A DNA stretch of 45,435 bases from MGNI01 sp964353875. GTDB lineage: Bacteria; Chloroflexota; Anaerolineae; Anaerolineales; E44-bin32. Location: assembly GCA_964353875.1 (NCBI GenBank), contig CAYGXU010000013.1, forward strand, positions 1 to 45,435. Direction: 5' to 3'. A program made the position numbers and the translations under genes. Positions 15,635 through 23,453 of the stretch are shown one piece after another. The notes under the pieces were generated by a model. The model was given only the letters and a program-made list of their open reading frames with translations, was not told the DNA's origin and did not search any database. Each line of letters starts with the position of its first letter. The first letter of the stretch is position 1.

Positions 15635-17401
15635 TCAGCGATCCGTCTCACCCAGTACAATATCAATCGATCCAAGGACTGCCACCACATCTGCGATTTT
15701 ATAGCCCTTACACATTTCACCCATCGCAGTAAGGTTGATGAAAGAAGGCGCTCGAATATGATAACGCCAGGGATTGGGCTTTCCGTTCGAAACCACATAA
15801 AATCCAAGCTCGCCTTTTGGATTCTCCACTCTACCGTAGGCCTCACCTTGCGGGACTCGTACTTGATATTGAAGACGCCCGGTTTGAATCTCCCCTTCAG
15901 GAATATCCCGTAAAACCTGCTGGAGGATTTTTAGGCTTTGGCGAATCTCATCCACCCGGATCAAGTAGCGATCGTATACGTCGCCGTTATAACGTACCGC
16001 CACATCGAAATCAAAACGCTCGTAGATCGAATAAGGGTCAGCTCGACGAACATCATATGGGATCCCAGAAGCGCGCAAGACCGGTCCGGCAGCAGAATAT
16101 GCCACTGCTTTCTCAGGTGGTAAGATCCCCACACCGATACCGCGTGCTCGCACAATTTCATTGTCAGTCAAATAGGTCTCCAGCTCATCCACCTTCCGGG
16201 GGAGCCGTTCGTAAACCAAAGCATGGACCTTCTCGAGTATCCCCTCAGGCAGGTCACGTGCGACGCCGCCAAAGCGCAAATAGTTGCACATCATTCGCGA
16301 ACCGGCAGTGGCTTCAAAGATATCTAAAATAAGCTCCCTTTCATTGATGGCATAGAGTGCTGGAGTAAAAAATGCGCCTAAATCATTCAGTAGGAAGCCA
16401 ATCGCCCACAGGTGATTCAGAATACGGGTGAGTTCAGCCATCATGACCCGGATATATTCCACCCGTTCTGGTGGCTGGATTCCCATTAATTTCTCCACTG
16501 CCATCGCATAACCAAAGTTATTGCTCATCGAGCAGAAGTAATCAAGACGATCTGTATAAGGCATGTTCATGATGAACGTATTCCGTTCACCGATCTTTTC
16601 ATGGTTACGATGCAGATATCCCATCACCGGCTGAAGATCTACAATAGTCTCACCATCTAGCACAACAACCATGCGGAAAACGCCATGGGTGGAGGGATGC
16701 TGTGGTCCAAGATTAACAACTATTTGATCGGTCAACAAAGATCGTCCATTTGAACCCGCTTCTGTTTCGATCCTTTTTGTGCCCGCGTAGATCAAAGAAT
16801 CTTTTTCAGGGATCCATTGGTCGGGGTCAAAACCTTCAGGATATTGGACATTTTTCTTATAAGGATTTTTTTCCTCAGCCCGTAAGATCTGACCTTCTGG
16901 CCAGCGACTCTGGAACGGTTTCCCCTCCTCTTCATAGAAAGGTTCCTTCCAATCTTTACGCAGGGGATGCCCATGAAATCCTTCCCACATCAGGATTCGT
17001 CGCAAATCCGGGTGTCCAACAAATCGGATTCCAAGCAAATCCCAAGCTTCCCGTTCCTGAAAATCAACTCCAGGATAGACGGGCACAAGCGAGGGGACTA
17101 GCGGATTGTCACGCGGGGCTTGGACTTTAAAGATAAGGGCTGGACCGCCTTGGCTTCGATAGGCATGATAGACCACTTCCATTTTGTTTTCCGGAAAGTA
17201 ATCTACACCCGTAACTGAAGAAAGGTAATCAAATCCGCGCTCATCCCGAATCACATATGCAAATTCAATCAAACTTTCAGGAGAGACCCAAAAACCTTCA
17301 TACCCTTTCCGATCATCTTTTTGAATTTGCTCAGGGAAACGAGTCTGCAAATCCTGCATAATTTCTACGGGATCCGAACTCGTACGCGCTTTTTCCGACA
17401 C
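15635..17401 (-). CDS. nuoC: NADH-quinone oxidoreductase, fused subunits C and D
   Basis: A 588-residue C-D fusion of the complex I connecting module. The C domain (about residues 1-190) ends with the signature REAWDLLGIRFVGHPDLRRIL and GHPLRKDW. The D domain begins at VVNLGPQHPSTHGVFR near 230 and runs through HRNHEKIGE (the quinone-site His region), YTDRLDYFCSMSNNFGYA and the C-terminal VVAVLGSIDIVLGETDR. The NiFe-binding Cys pairs of hydrogenase large subunits are absent, so this is complex I and not a group 4 hydrogenase. It starts at a GTG with AGGA upstream, 45 nt after nuoB. In a fusion, the symbol nuoCD would also be used. Confidence 0.95.
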   Translation of the reverse strand: MSEKARTSSDPVEIMQDLQTRFPEQIQKDDRKGYEGFWVSPESLIEFAYVIRDERGFDYLSSVTGVDYFPENKMEVVYHAYRSQGGPALIFKVQAPRDNPLVPSLVPVYPGVDFQEREAWDLLGIRFVGHPDLRRILMWEGFHGHPLRKDWKEPFYEEEGKPFQSRWPEGQILRAEEKNPYKKNVQYPEGFDPDQWIPEKDSLIYAGTKRIETEAGSNGRSLLTDQIVVNLGPQHPSTHGVFRMVVVLDGETIVDLQPVMGYLHRNHEKIGERNTFIMNMPYTDRLDYFCSMSNNFGYAMAVEKLMGIQPPERVEYIRVMMAELTRILNHLWAIGFLLNDLGAFFTPALYAINERELILDIFEATAGSRMMCNYLRFGGVARDLPEGILEKVHALVYERLPRKVDELETYLTDNEIVRARGIGVGILPPEKAVAYSAAGPVLRASGIPYDVRRADPYSIYERFDFDVAVRYNGDVYDRYLIRVDEIRQSLKILQQVLRDIPEGEIQTGRLQYQVRVPQGEAYGRVENPKGELGFYVVSNGKPNPWRYHIRAPSFINLTAMGEMCKGYKIADVVAVLGSIDIVLGETDR

Positions 17402-17446
17402 TACATTTCCTCAACTAAAGGAGATTGTTACACCTATGCATTTAAA

Positions 17447-18082
17447 CTAGCCTGATTGCTCAGATTCCTGATTGGCAGCAGCCTGGGATTTAATCAGTAG
17501 AGTATCTTGCGGATCGATCAGGTCCGGGCCTAGAAGCGGTCCTGCAATTTCATCCTTTGTTTCTCTCCGGTACCACTTTACCGAACGGATCGACTGCGTA
17601 TCGATCATCTCCTGCAATTTTATCAAACCGTGTAATAACGCCTGAGGCGTGGGAGGGCAGCCAGGTATATACACATCAACGGGTAAGAATTTATCGACGC
17701 CATCGACGACGTTATAACCCTCCTTAAAAGGTCCTCCACCGGAAGCGCAAGCTCCCATCGCAAGGACATACTTTGGTTCAGGCATTTGGTTGTAGAGACG
17801 GACGATCTGGGGAATCATCTTTTTTGTTACTGTACCGGAAATGATGATGAGATCGCTCTGGCGCGGACTAGGGCGCATGATCTCCATCCCGAATCGAGCG
17901 AAATCATATCGGCTCGAAGCAGTACAGATCATCTCAATCGCGCAGCAAGCCAGACCGAACATCATCGGCCAGATGGAAGATCGCCGCCCCCAATTGTAGA
18001 TCTTATCGAGGGTTGTGATAAGCACCTGCTCCTGCAGATTTTCAGGGATCGAGATCTCCGCATCGCTCAGATCATCTATCAT
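17447..18082 (-). CDS. nuoB: NADH-quinone oxidoreductase subunit B
   Basis: A 211-residue subunit holding cluster N2, the last Fe-S centre before quinone. All four ligands are visible: the Cys-Cys pair in FGLACCAIEM, the Cys in LAMGACASGGGPF and the Cys in VYIPGCPPTPQALL. The ATG at 18082 has SD GGAGG 11 nt upstream. A longer in-frame start at 18127 has no SD and would add an atypical hydrophobic segment. It is the first gene of the operon nuoB-nuoCD-nuoI-Cys protein-mrp. nuoA is not present upstream. Confidence 0.93.
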   Translation of the reverse strand: MIDDLSDAEISIPENLQEQVLITTLDKIYNWGRRSSIWPMMFGLACCAIEMICTASSRYDFARFGMEIMRPSPRQSDLIIISGTVTKKMIPQIVRLYNQMPEPKYVLAMGACASGGGPFKEGYNVVDGVDKFLPVDVYIPGCPPTPQALLHGLIKLQEMIDTQSIRSVKWYRRETKDEIAGPLLGPDLIDPQDTLLIKSQAAANQESEQSG

Positions 18083-18363
18083 GAATAATATAACCTCCAA
18101 CAGCCAGCGCCCCAGATATAAGAGCATTCATGGGGAAATAAAATCCGTGTTAACAAATTAGGTGAACTTTGTTGGATTTCGAGATAGACATGGGAACGCA
18201 AGACAATTGATCCTTCCAACCGGCCTGGCACATGGATATTTACCGAAGCTTTGACTCGAACGCAACTCCATCCCCCTTTTCACGTCCGAGAAGAGACAAT
18301 AGCAAAGAGCTCGCCTATCACATACGAGCATCTAAAAATCATCCGAAATTATGCTCGCAGCCT
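18083..18363 (-). promoter_or_regulatory. Long untranslated leader of the nuo operon
   Basis: From the predicted transcription start (about 18363) to the nuoB ATG there are about 280 nt with no supported gene. Near its 5' end GAGCAT and ATGCTC can pair across 19 nt (about 18349-18319). No riboswitch class I know is recognisable. Regulation at the RNA level is possible but unproven. Confidence 0.35.
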
Positions 18364-18369
18364 GGAGAA

Positions 18370-18399
18370 ATTATAAATTTGCGGGGAGGGGGATGTCAA
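18370..18399 (-). promoter_or_regulatory. Consensus sigma-70 promoter of the nuo operon
   Basis: On the minus strand TTGACA (18399-18394), 18 bases, TATAAT (18375-18370). Both hexamers match the consensus perfectly, which is unusual for this window and predicts strong transcription. Confidence 0.75.
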
Positions 18400-18493
18400 G
18401 GTAATTGCTCTCGCGCCGATATCCAACCGAAAGGCTCCAAAATGGTATTTCTCATCAACTTCAAGGCGTTCTATACAGACCCAAAGCGCAAAT

Positions 18494-19111
18494 TTATAGC
18501 CCTGTGGAGGTTCCGCGTAACACAGAGATGATTGTGCCGAAAAGACCCATAATCAGCAAAGCGAGGATTGCGATCATTGGAGGAAATCCCGTTTCACTGC
18601 TTCCGCCCAATGGTTCAATTGTCGGTTGAACAACAGGAGGGGCAGGTGTAAATGTAGGTAATCGAGTCGCAAAGGCTTTCCCCAAATTAAACTGCGCAGC
18701 CAAAGTCGGATCAATCGTCGCCGTAACTCGCGGTGTTGATGTGGGCAAAGGTTCGATAATCGGGAGCATGCTTGGTCCTGTCTCCAGGACCACATTAGGC
18801 GAGTAAACCCAGGCAACATCGCCCTGGACTCCAGGATAGACAATCTGGATCCAATCCCCACCTGGGGATCGTCCTATCGCTGGGGCTCTCTGTCCAGCAA
18901 TTAATACGCCGACAAGATCACATTCAGTATTTGGGCATAGCCGGACATTAACCTGATCCGGGACAATAATCATTGGCCCTTCCGGTGTTCCAGTAACGGT
19001 AGGCACAGGTGTATTCCCTTGGAGTGAAATACCTGAACCTGGAGACATTGGAGCAGCAGCCAGGATAATTCCCGCAAGAAGGACCAGGATCAGGCATAAA
19101 AAGCGATTCAT
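18494..19111 (-). CDS. Secreted SH3-domain protein with C-terminal membrane anchor
   Basis: A 205-residue protein: signal peptide (residues 1-20, LCLILVLLAGIILAAAP), a bacterial SH3 domain (about 46-110; VNVRLCPNTECDLVGVLIAGQ and GDWIQIVYPGVQGDVAWVYS), a Pro/Thr linker (about 115-165) and a C-terminal membrane helix (about 178-196). Such SH3b domains usually bind cell-wall peptides or glycans. It is probably displayed outside and held by the C-terminal helix. The two Cys in RLCPNTECD could form a disulphide. A strong SD (GGAGGGG) precedes the ATG. It diverges from the zinc-ribbon gene through a shared promoter region. Function is otherwise unknown. Confidence 0.75.
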   Translation of the reverse strand: MNRFLCLILVLLAGIILAAAPMSPGSGISLQGNTPVPTVTGTPEGPMIIVPDQVNVRLCPNTECDLVGVLIAGQRAPAIGRSPGGDWIQIVYPGVQGDVAWVYSPNVVLETGPSMLPIIEPLPTSTPRVTATIDPTLAAQFNLGKAFATRLPTFTPAPPVVQPTIEPLGGSSETGFPPMIAILALLIMGLFGTIISVLRGTSTGL

Positions 19112-19126
19112 GCAACCCCTCCGATC

Positions 19127-19155
19127 TTCACTTCCCTATCGGCTCGCATTATACT
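19127..19155 (+). promoter_or_regulatory. Promoter of the zinc-ribbon gene overlapping a divergent -10
   Basis: On the plus strand TTCACT, 17 bases, TATACT (19150-19155). The same A/T block read on the minus strand gives TATAAT (19153-19148), correctly placed for the divergent SH3 gene, although no good -35 is visible for that direction. The -10 elements share four base pairs. Confidence 0.55.
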
Positions 19156-19198
19156 ACATTGGTTCACATCATCATCGTTTGCGAAGGATATCAGGGCA

Positions 19199-19795
19199 AT
19201 GGAGCAATTCACCTTTCATGGACCCATTAAAGCGCAGGACTTCGCAACAGCGCTCATGGCGGAATTCAATCAGGGAAATTTACGATCCCAAGCAGTTGGA
19301 GAGAGAGACCATCTTGTGGTCCAAATCGTCTCAGTCGATCGACCCCTATCCGGAGGGAGAACAGCTCTGACTATCCATCTATCCGAAATAGAAGATGGCG
19401 TTCATGTCCAAATTGGTCAACAAGAGTGGTTGGGAATTGCCGCCAGCCTTGGAAGAACCGCGCTGGATTTATTGCGAAATCCATTATTCCTGTTAGGCAG
19501 ACTGGATGATGTGGCTCAGGATATCACATCCCTTCAATTGCAGGATCGTATTCGAGAAACCTTACAACGCACTGCTGAGACATTGGGCGCCTCCCACGAA
19601 ATCTCTGAACGGTTGCGCCGCCTTACTTGTGATCATTGTCAAACGGCCAATCCTGTCGGAGAACCCCACTGCATCGCCTGTGGCGCCCCTTTAGGCCCTT
19701 CTCAACCGATTGCATGCCTGAAATGTGGGTACATTACTCAACAAGGGGCCATTTACTGTCCGAAATGTGGAGAAAGGATCGGTTCAACCGCTTAG
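19199..19795 (+). CDS. Protein with C-terminal double zinc ribbon, unknown
   Basis: A 198-residue cytoplasmic protein. Residues 1-125 form a mixed alpha/beta domain that I do not recognise (it begins MEQFTFHGPIKAQDFATAL and contains a long amphipathic helix near 95-130). Residues 141-192 hold two zinc ribbons with four CxxC knuckles: CDHCQ, CIACG, CLKCG and CPKCG. Such double ribbons commonly mediate protein or nucleic-acid contacts. It is a single-gene unit with its own promoter and a terminator about 160 nt downstream. Confidence 0.7.
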   Translation: MEQFTFHGPIKAQDFATALMAEFNQGNLRSQAVGERDHLVVQIVSVDRPLSGGRTALTIHLSEIEDGVHVQIGQQEWLGIAASLGRTALDLLRNPLFLLGRLDDVAQDITSLQLQDRIRETLQRTAETLGASHEISERLRRLTCDHCQTANPVGEPHCIACGAPLGPSQPIACLKCGYITQQGAIYCPKCGERIGSTA

Positions 19796-19953
19796 GATGA
19801 ACATTACCTGATTGTGATACCAATCTTGCACCCAATCATTTGGATGAGCGGGACCTTCTTTCATATCACAGCCCTGCAATTGCTCGATCCCGAGAAAGGA
19901 AGTGCATTACTAGATTTCAACAAAGGGCAAATTGAGGAAAATCTCAATGCTTC

Positions 19954-19993
19954 AAACCCTCCTATCGGTTCAAAACCTGCGGGAGGGTTTTTT
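19954..19993 (+). terminator. Intrinsic terminator downstream of the zinc-ribbon gene
   Basis: AAACCCTCC pairs with GGAGGGTTT across 19 nt and is followed by further U residues (six T in all from 19988). It lies in the 455-bp gap 19796-20250, in which I see no gene. Confidence 0.65.
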
Positions 19994-20250
19994 CTATCTG
20001 AACCCAAGATACGCCTGGCAGTCCTTGATCATCCCTTCTTGGTCGCCTATCCTTCGGCGGTATTCAACTCCTTCAGACTTGTGCGAAGCATGCAACCAGA
20101 GTGGATGAATAGAATAATGGACTGCAAATGCTCCATTGTGACAAAACACATGCATCAGGCATAAGTGCTTCCCGTAAGATGAGCATTGAAAATCAAAATG
20201 AGATTCTATTTACTAGGTTTCAATCGAATGGAATAGAATAGGAGTGATCT

Positions 20251-20808
20251 TCAAGATACCCCAACCTTCTCCTCAAGGGCGATCTTATAGCCGCGCTCAA
20301 GGGCAGCCAAATTCATGTCGAGCATTTCCTTATGACGCTGGGGGATGTGTTTTCCCAAGGATTTCCCCACCGCTTCTAGGGTGAAGACCGGTAAACGCTG
20401 CAAAAGCGCTCCGAGAAGGACAAGGTTAGTCAGACGACGATTCCCAATTTCCTCCGCAATCTCATTGGCAGGGATGACAACCACATCCAAATCCTCTCGC
20501 GTAGGAGAGCGATCTACAAGCGATTGATTGACAACCAACACTCCCCCAGGTTTTATTAGCGGTTCATACTTCTCTAATGATGGTAGATTCATCACAATCA
20601 CAGCCTTGGGATTGCGCACTACAGGTGATCCGATTTCTTCGTCGCTGACAATGACTATACAGTGCGCAGTGCCCCCACGCATCTCCGGACCATAAGAGGG
20701 GATCCAGGTGACATGGAGATGATTATCCAAGGCAGTATACGCCATGAGCTGACCCGCGAAAAGCACCCCCTGACCTCCAAAACCCGATATGATGATCTCT
20801 GTCTGCAT
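20251..20808 (-). CDS. vorC: 2-oxoacid:ferredoxin oxidoreductase, gamma subunit
   Basis: A 185-residue gamma subunit: the family start TEIIISGFGGQGVLFAGQLMA, the SYGPEMRGGTAHC block near residues 39-51, and PKAVIVMNLPSLEKY near 68. It is the last gene of a delta-alpha-beta-gamma operon, 11 nt after the beta gene. The separate subunits and order match the four-subunit branched-chain (Vor) or 2-oxoglutarate (Kor) enzymes. I use the vor symbol as the likeliest reading; the substrate is not proved. Confidence 0.85.
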   Translation of the reverse strand: MQTEIIISGFGGQGVLFAGQLMAYTALDNHLHVTWIPSYGPEMRGGTAHCIVIVSDEEIGSPVVRNPKAVIVMNLPSLEKYEPLIKPGGVLVVNQSLVDRSPTREDLDVVVIPANEIAEEIGNRRLTNLVLLGALLQRLPVFTLEAVGKSLGKHIPQRHKEMLDMNLAALERGYKIALEEKVGVS

Positions 20809-20819
20809 GACCCTTTCCC

Positions 20820-21602
20820 CTATTCCCCCTGATTTTTCTGGAATGCGGAATGGACTTTATAATCTCCCAACGGAAAAACAGGGAGCATATGTTCTTCAAT
20901 CCATTTAAGCGCCTCATCCGGAGGCATGCCCCAGTTGGTAGGGCAACTGGAGAGCAATTCAACCATGGAGAAACCGATTCCAATTTTTTGTATTTCAAAA
21001 GCCTGGCGAATCGCTTTCTTCGCTTTTCGAATGTTGGCGACATTATGCAGGCTGCGACGGACAATATAGGCTGCCCCGTCCAATTGAGACAAGATCTCAC
21101 ACATCTTCAAGGGAAAGCCATGCGTTTCAACATCTCGCCCCAGAGGCGTTGAGGTTGTCCTCTGTCCTGGCAAGGTAGTTGGCGCCATTTGACCGCCTGT
21201 CATGCCATAAATAGCGTTATTGATGAAAATGACCGTGATGTTTTCACCACGTCCAGCAGCATGCAGGATTTCCGCTGCACCGATCGAAGCCAGGTCTCCA
21301 TCTCCCTGGTAGGTAAAGACGAACTTGTTTGGATTTACCCGTTTCAAACCCGTTGCCATTGCGGGTGCACGACCATGAGCCGCCTCAGCGAAATCCATGT
21401 TGAAATAATTGTAGGCGAAAACAGAACAACCTACGGGTGCAACCCCTATGGTGTCTTCCCGTATCCCCATCTCATCGATCACTTCAGCAATTAATTTGTG
21501 TGCAACACCATGGGTGCATCCGGGACAATAATGGGTCGCAACCGATGTCAAGGACTCTGGCTTGGCATAAATTTGTGTTTCAACCAGATTGGTTTTTTCC
21601 AT
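20820..21602 (-). CDS. vorA: 2-oxoacid:ferredoxin oxidoreductase, beta (TPP-binding) subunit
   Basis: A 260-residue beta subunit that binds thiamine diphosphate and a 4Fe-4S cluster. Motifs: HYCPGCTHGVAHKL near residues 24-37 (C-x2-C), VGCSVFAYNYF near 58, QGDGDLASIG near 100, INNAIYGMTGGQMAPTT near 127, and LLSSCPTNWG for the fourth Cys. It is shorter than the KorB at 383-1432 and belongs to a different subfamily. It lies 12 nt after the alpha gene and 11 nt before the gamma gene. Confidence 0.9.
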   Translation of the reverse strand: MEKTNLVETQIYAKPESLTSVATHYCPGCTHGVAHKLIAEVIDEMGIREDTIGVAPVGCSVFAYNYFNMDFAEAAHGRAPAMATGLKRVNPNKFVFTYQGDGDLASIGAAEILHAAGRGENITVIFINNAIYGMTGGQMAPTTLPGQRTTSTPLGRDVETHGFPLKMCEILSQLDGAAYIVRRSLHNVANIRKAKKAIRQAFEIQKIGIGFSMVELLSSCPTNWGMPPDEALKWIEEHMLPVFPLGDYKVHSAFQKNQGE

Positions 21603-21614
21603 GGAATGCTTCTC

Positions 21615-22688
21615 CTATGCCGTCTGCAGGATTTGAGAATGTAATTTCTGTATCTCTGCAAGTACCTCATCCGGTAATGGGACCACGCCACCCATTCGAC
21701 CATAGAAGGATATCGGGACACGACCCTCGACGCCGAGTCGAACATCCTCCAGCATTTGACCCCCGTTCATCTCCACCACCAGGATCCCTTTCACTTGTTC
21801 GGCAACTTCTTTAACACGCTTATATGGATAAGGATAGAGAGAAATCGGCCGTAAAAGACCGACACGGATCCCTTCTTCACGCGCAGCGCTCACCGCCGAC
21901 TGTGCGATCCTCCCGGCTGTTCCGAACGCTACAATGGCTATCTGCGCATCTTCGATCATCCACTCTCGGAAACGGATTTCATCTCTCTCTATCAGACGGT
22001 ATTTTTCCATTAGTTTAAGGTTGAATTTTTCCTCTTCATTTGGATCAAGATAGATGGAAGTAACCACATTGGGTGCTCGCCCTCTCGCACCAGTTAAAGC
22101 CCAGGCAGGACGCGTAACAATAGGACGAACTGGACGCATTGGTGGTAATTCGGCAGGCTCCATCATTTGCCCCAGGCTGCCATCTGCCAATACAATGACG
22201 ATCGTGCGATACTTTTCTGCCAGGTCAAAAGCCTCTACGGTCAGATCGATAAGCTCCTGAACAGTTGCAGGAGCCAGGACAAGCGACCGATAGTCACCGT
22301 GGCCACCCCCTTTAACGATCTGGTTATAATCCGCTTGAGTTGGGGCGATATTTCCTAAACCCGGTCCACCGCGCATGATGTCAACCAACACAACTGGCAC
22401 CTCGGAGCCCGCAATATAGGACAACCCTTCCATCATCAGGCTCACCCCGGGGCTGGAAGACGAAGACATCACACGCACGCCGGCGCATGCTGCGCCATAG
22501 ACCATATTAATCGCAGCTACTTCGCTCTCCGCCTGCAGAAATACTCGCCCCAGCTCCGGCATCCTTCTTGCCATGTGCTCCAACGCTTCCGTCTGAGGGG
22601 TGATAGGATAACCAAAATAAGCCTCACAACCCGCACGGATCGCGGCTTCAGCAAAGGCAACATTGCCTTTTAATAATTCTTTTGCCAC
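21615..22688 (-). CDS. vorB: 2-oxoacid:ferredoxin oxidoreductase, alpha subunit
   Basis: A 357-residue alpha subunit, VorB/KorA type. Motifs: GNVAFAEAAIRAGCEAYFGYPITPQTE near residues 8-34, QAESEVAAINMVYGAACAG, MSSSSSPGVSLMMEG near 94, and VVEMNGGQMLEDVRLG near 305. It binds the oxoacid and CoA side with the beta subunit. The gene lies 11 nt after a ferredoxin-type delta gene. Compared with the fused gene at 1437-3275 it lacks the gamma domain, so the window holds two distinct enzymes of the superfamily. Confidence 0.9.
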   Translation of the reverse strand: MAKELLKGNVAFAEAAIRAGCEAYFGYPITPQTEALEHMARRMPELGRVFLQAESEVAAINMVYGAACAGVRVMSSSSSPGVSLMMEGLSYIAGSEVPVVLVDIMRGGPGLGNIAPTQADYNQIVKGGGHGDYRSLVLAPATVQELIDLTVEAFDLAEKYRTIVIVLADGSLGQMMEPAELPPMRPVRPIVTRPAWALTGARGRAPNVVTSIYLDPNEEEKFNLKLMEKYRLIERDEIRFREWMIEDAQIAIVAFGTAGRIAQSAVSAAREEGIRVGLLRPISLYPYPYKRVKEVAEQVKGILVVEMNGGQMLEDVRLGVEGRVPISFYGRMGGVVPLPDEVLAEIQKLHSQILQTA

Positions 22689-22699
22689 GTATGCCCCTC

Positions 22700-22951
22700 C
22701 TAAACGCCTTCAGGAACAACCTTTTCCTCACGAATATATCGAAAGACCGAAATCGCAGCATCCGGGCAAATCTGCGAACAGATAGCGCAGCCCGTGCATT
22801 CATCATCCGGATCCACTAATTCGGCTGGATGATAGCCCTTGGGGGTTAGGCGATTCTCCGTTAAACGGATAAGGTTCTTCGGGCAGACCATGGTGCACAA
22901 ACCACAGCCCTTGCAGAGCGCATCATCGATCTCGATCCTGCCTCTTGCCAT
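22700..22951 (-). CDS. vorD: 2-oxoacid:ferredoxin oxidoreductase, delta (2x[4Fe-4S] ferredoxin) subunit
   Basis: An 83-residue ferredoxin-like subunit with two complete 4Fe-4S motifs: CKGCGLCTMVCPKNLI and CTGCAICSQICPDAAI. It carries electrons from the TPP subunit to external ferredoxin. The ATG at 22951 is chosen because AAGGAGG stands 6 nt upstream; a longer frame to 22999 would begin without an SD. It is the first gene of the operon. The 502-bp gap to 23453 holds repeat copy C (23125-23234) and otherwise nothing clear. Confidence 0.9.
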   Translation of the reverse strand: MARGRIEIDDALCKGCGLCTMVCPKNLIRLTENRLTPKGYHPAELVDPDDECTGCAICSQICPDAAISVFRYIREEKVVPEGV

Positions 22952-23124
22952 CAACAACCTCCTTTTCGCGCTAATATCACCATACTCCGCTTGCTTCAAT
23001 TGCTCCAGTGCATACCATCACTCCACCCATCGTCAAATATCCCTCATCATTTTCCTGCAACTTCCCTTTATAACAATAATTATAAACGTTAAACTCAGAT
23101 CAAACCGATCGCATGATTATTAAT

Positions 23125-23234
23125 GGGTGCAATCCTTGGAGTGTTGCATCTTGTATTCCCGCACTGGGAGTTGTGACGGTGTGCCCCCTACTTCAACACC
23201 AAAGGTTTTATGCAACATCAAATGGAATATGCCC
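23125..23234 (+). repeat. Interspersed MITE-like repeat, copy C
   Basis: A 110-bp element starting GGGTGCAATCC and ending GGAATATGCCC, with inner TGTTGCAT and ATGCAACA in inverted orientation. The right half is almost the same as copy B (CCAAAGG, then ATGCAACATCAAATGGAAT). It sits between the divergent vorDBAC operon and the isochorismatase-like gene. Confidence 0.75.
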
Positions 23235-23453
23235 ATATTTCATCGCAAAATAGCGACAACAACAGCGCGGATCAATTCTTTCAGCCATGTCGGATATTCG
23301 GTTGACTACGAATCGAAAACCGGTATACTTCGAACGACGTCTCTCGAAACGAAATTCTCACCATTTAACGGATACGACATTCAGTCGATATCGAATAAAA
23401 CCAAATTGATCATTGAAATCCGATCCGGATAATGGTCGAGAAGGCAGGTAGCT

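Noticed and set aside
15635..17401. NuoCD as the large subunit of a group 4 NiFe hydrogenase
   Set aside because: The N- and C-terminal CxxC nickel ligands are missing, while the complex I D-subunit motifs are present.
18083..18127. A longer NuoB start at 18127
   Set aside because: It has no SD, whereas GGAGG lies 11 nt before the ATG at 18082.
19814..20164. A 116-codon plus-strand frame after the zinc-ribbon gene
   Set aside because: It runs through a clear intrinsic terminator (19954-19993), has no SD and no recognisable motif.
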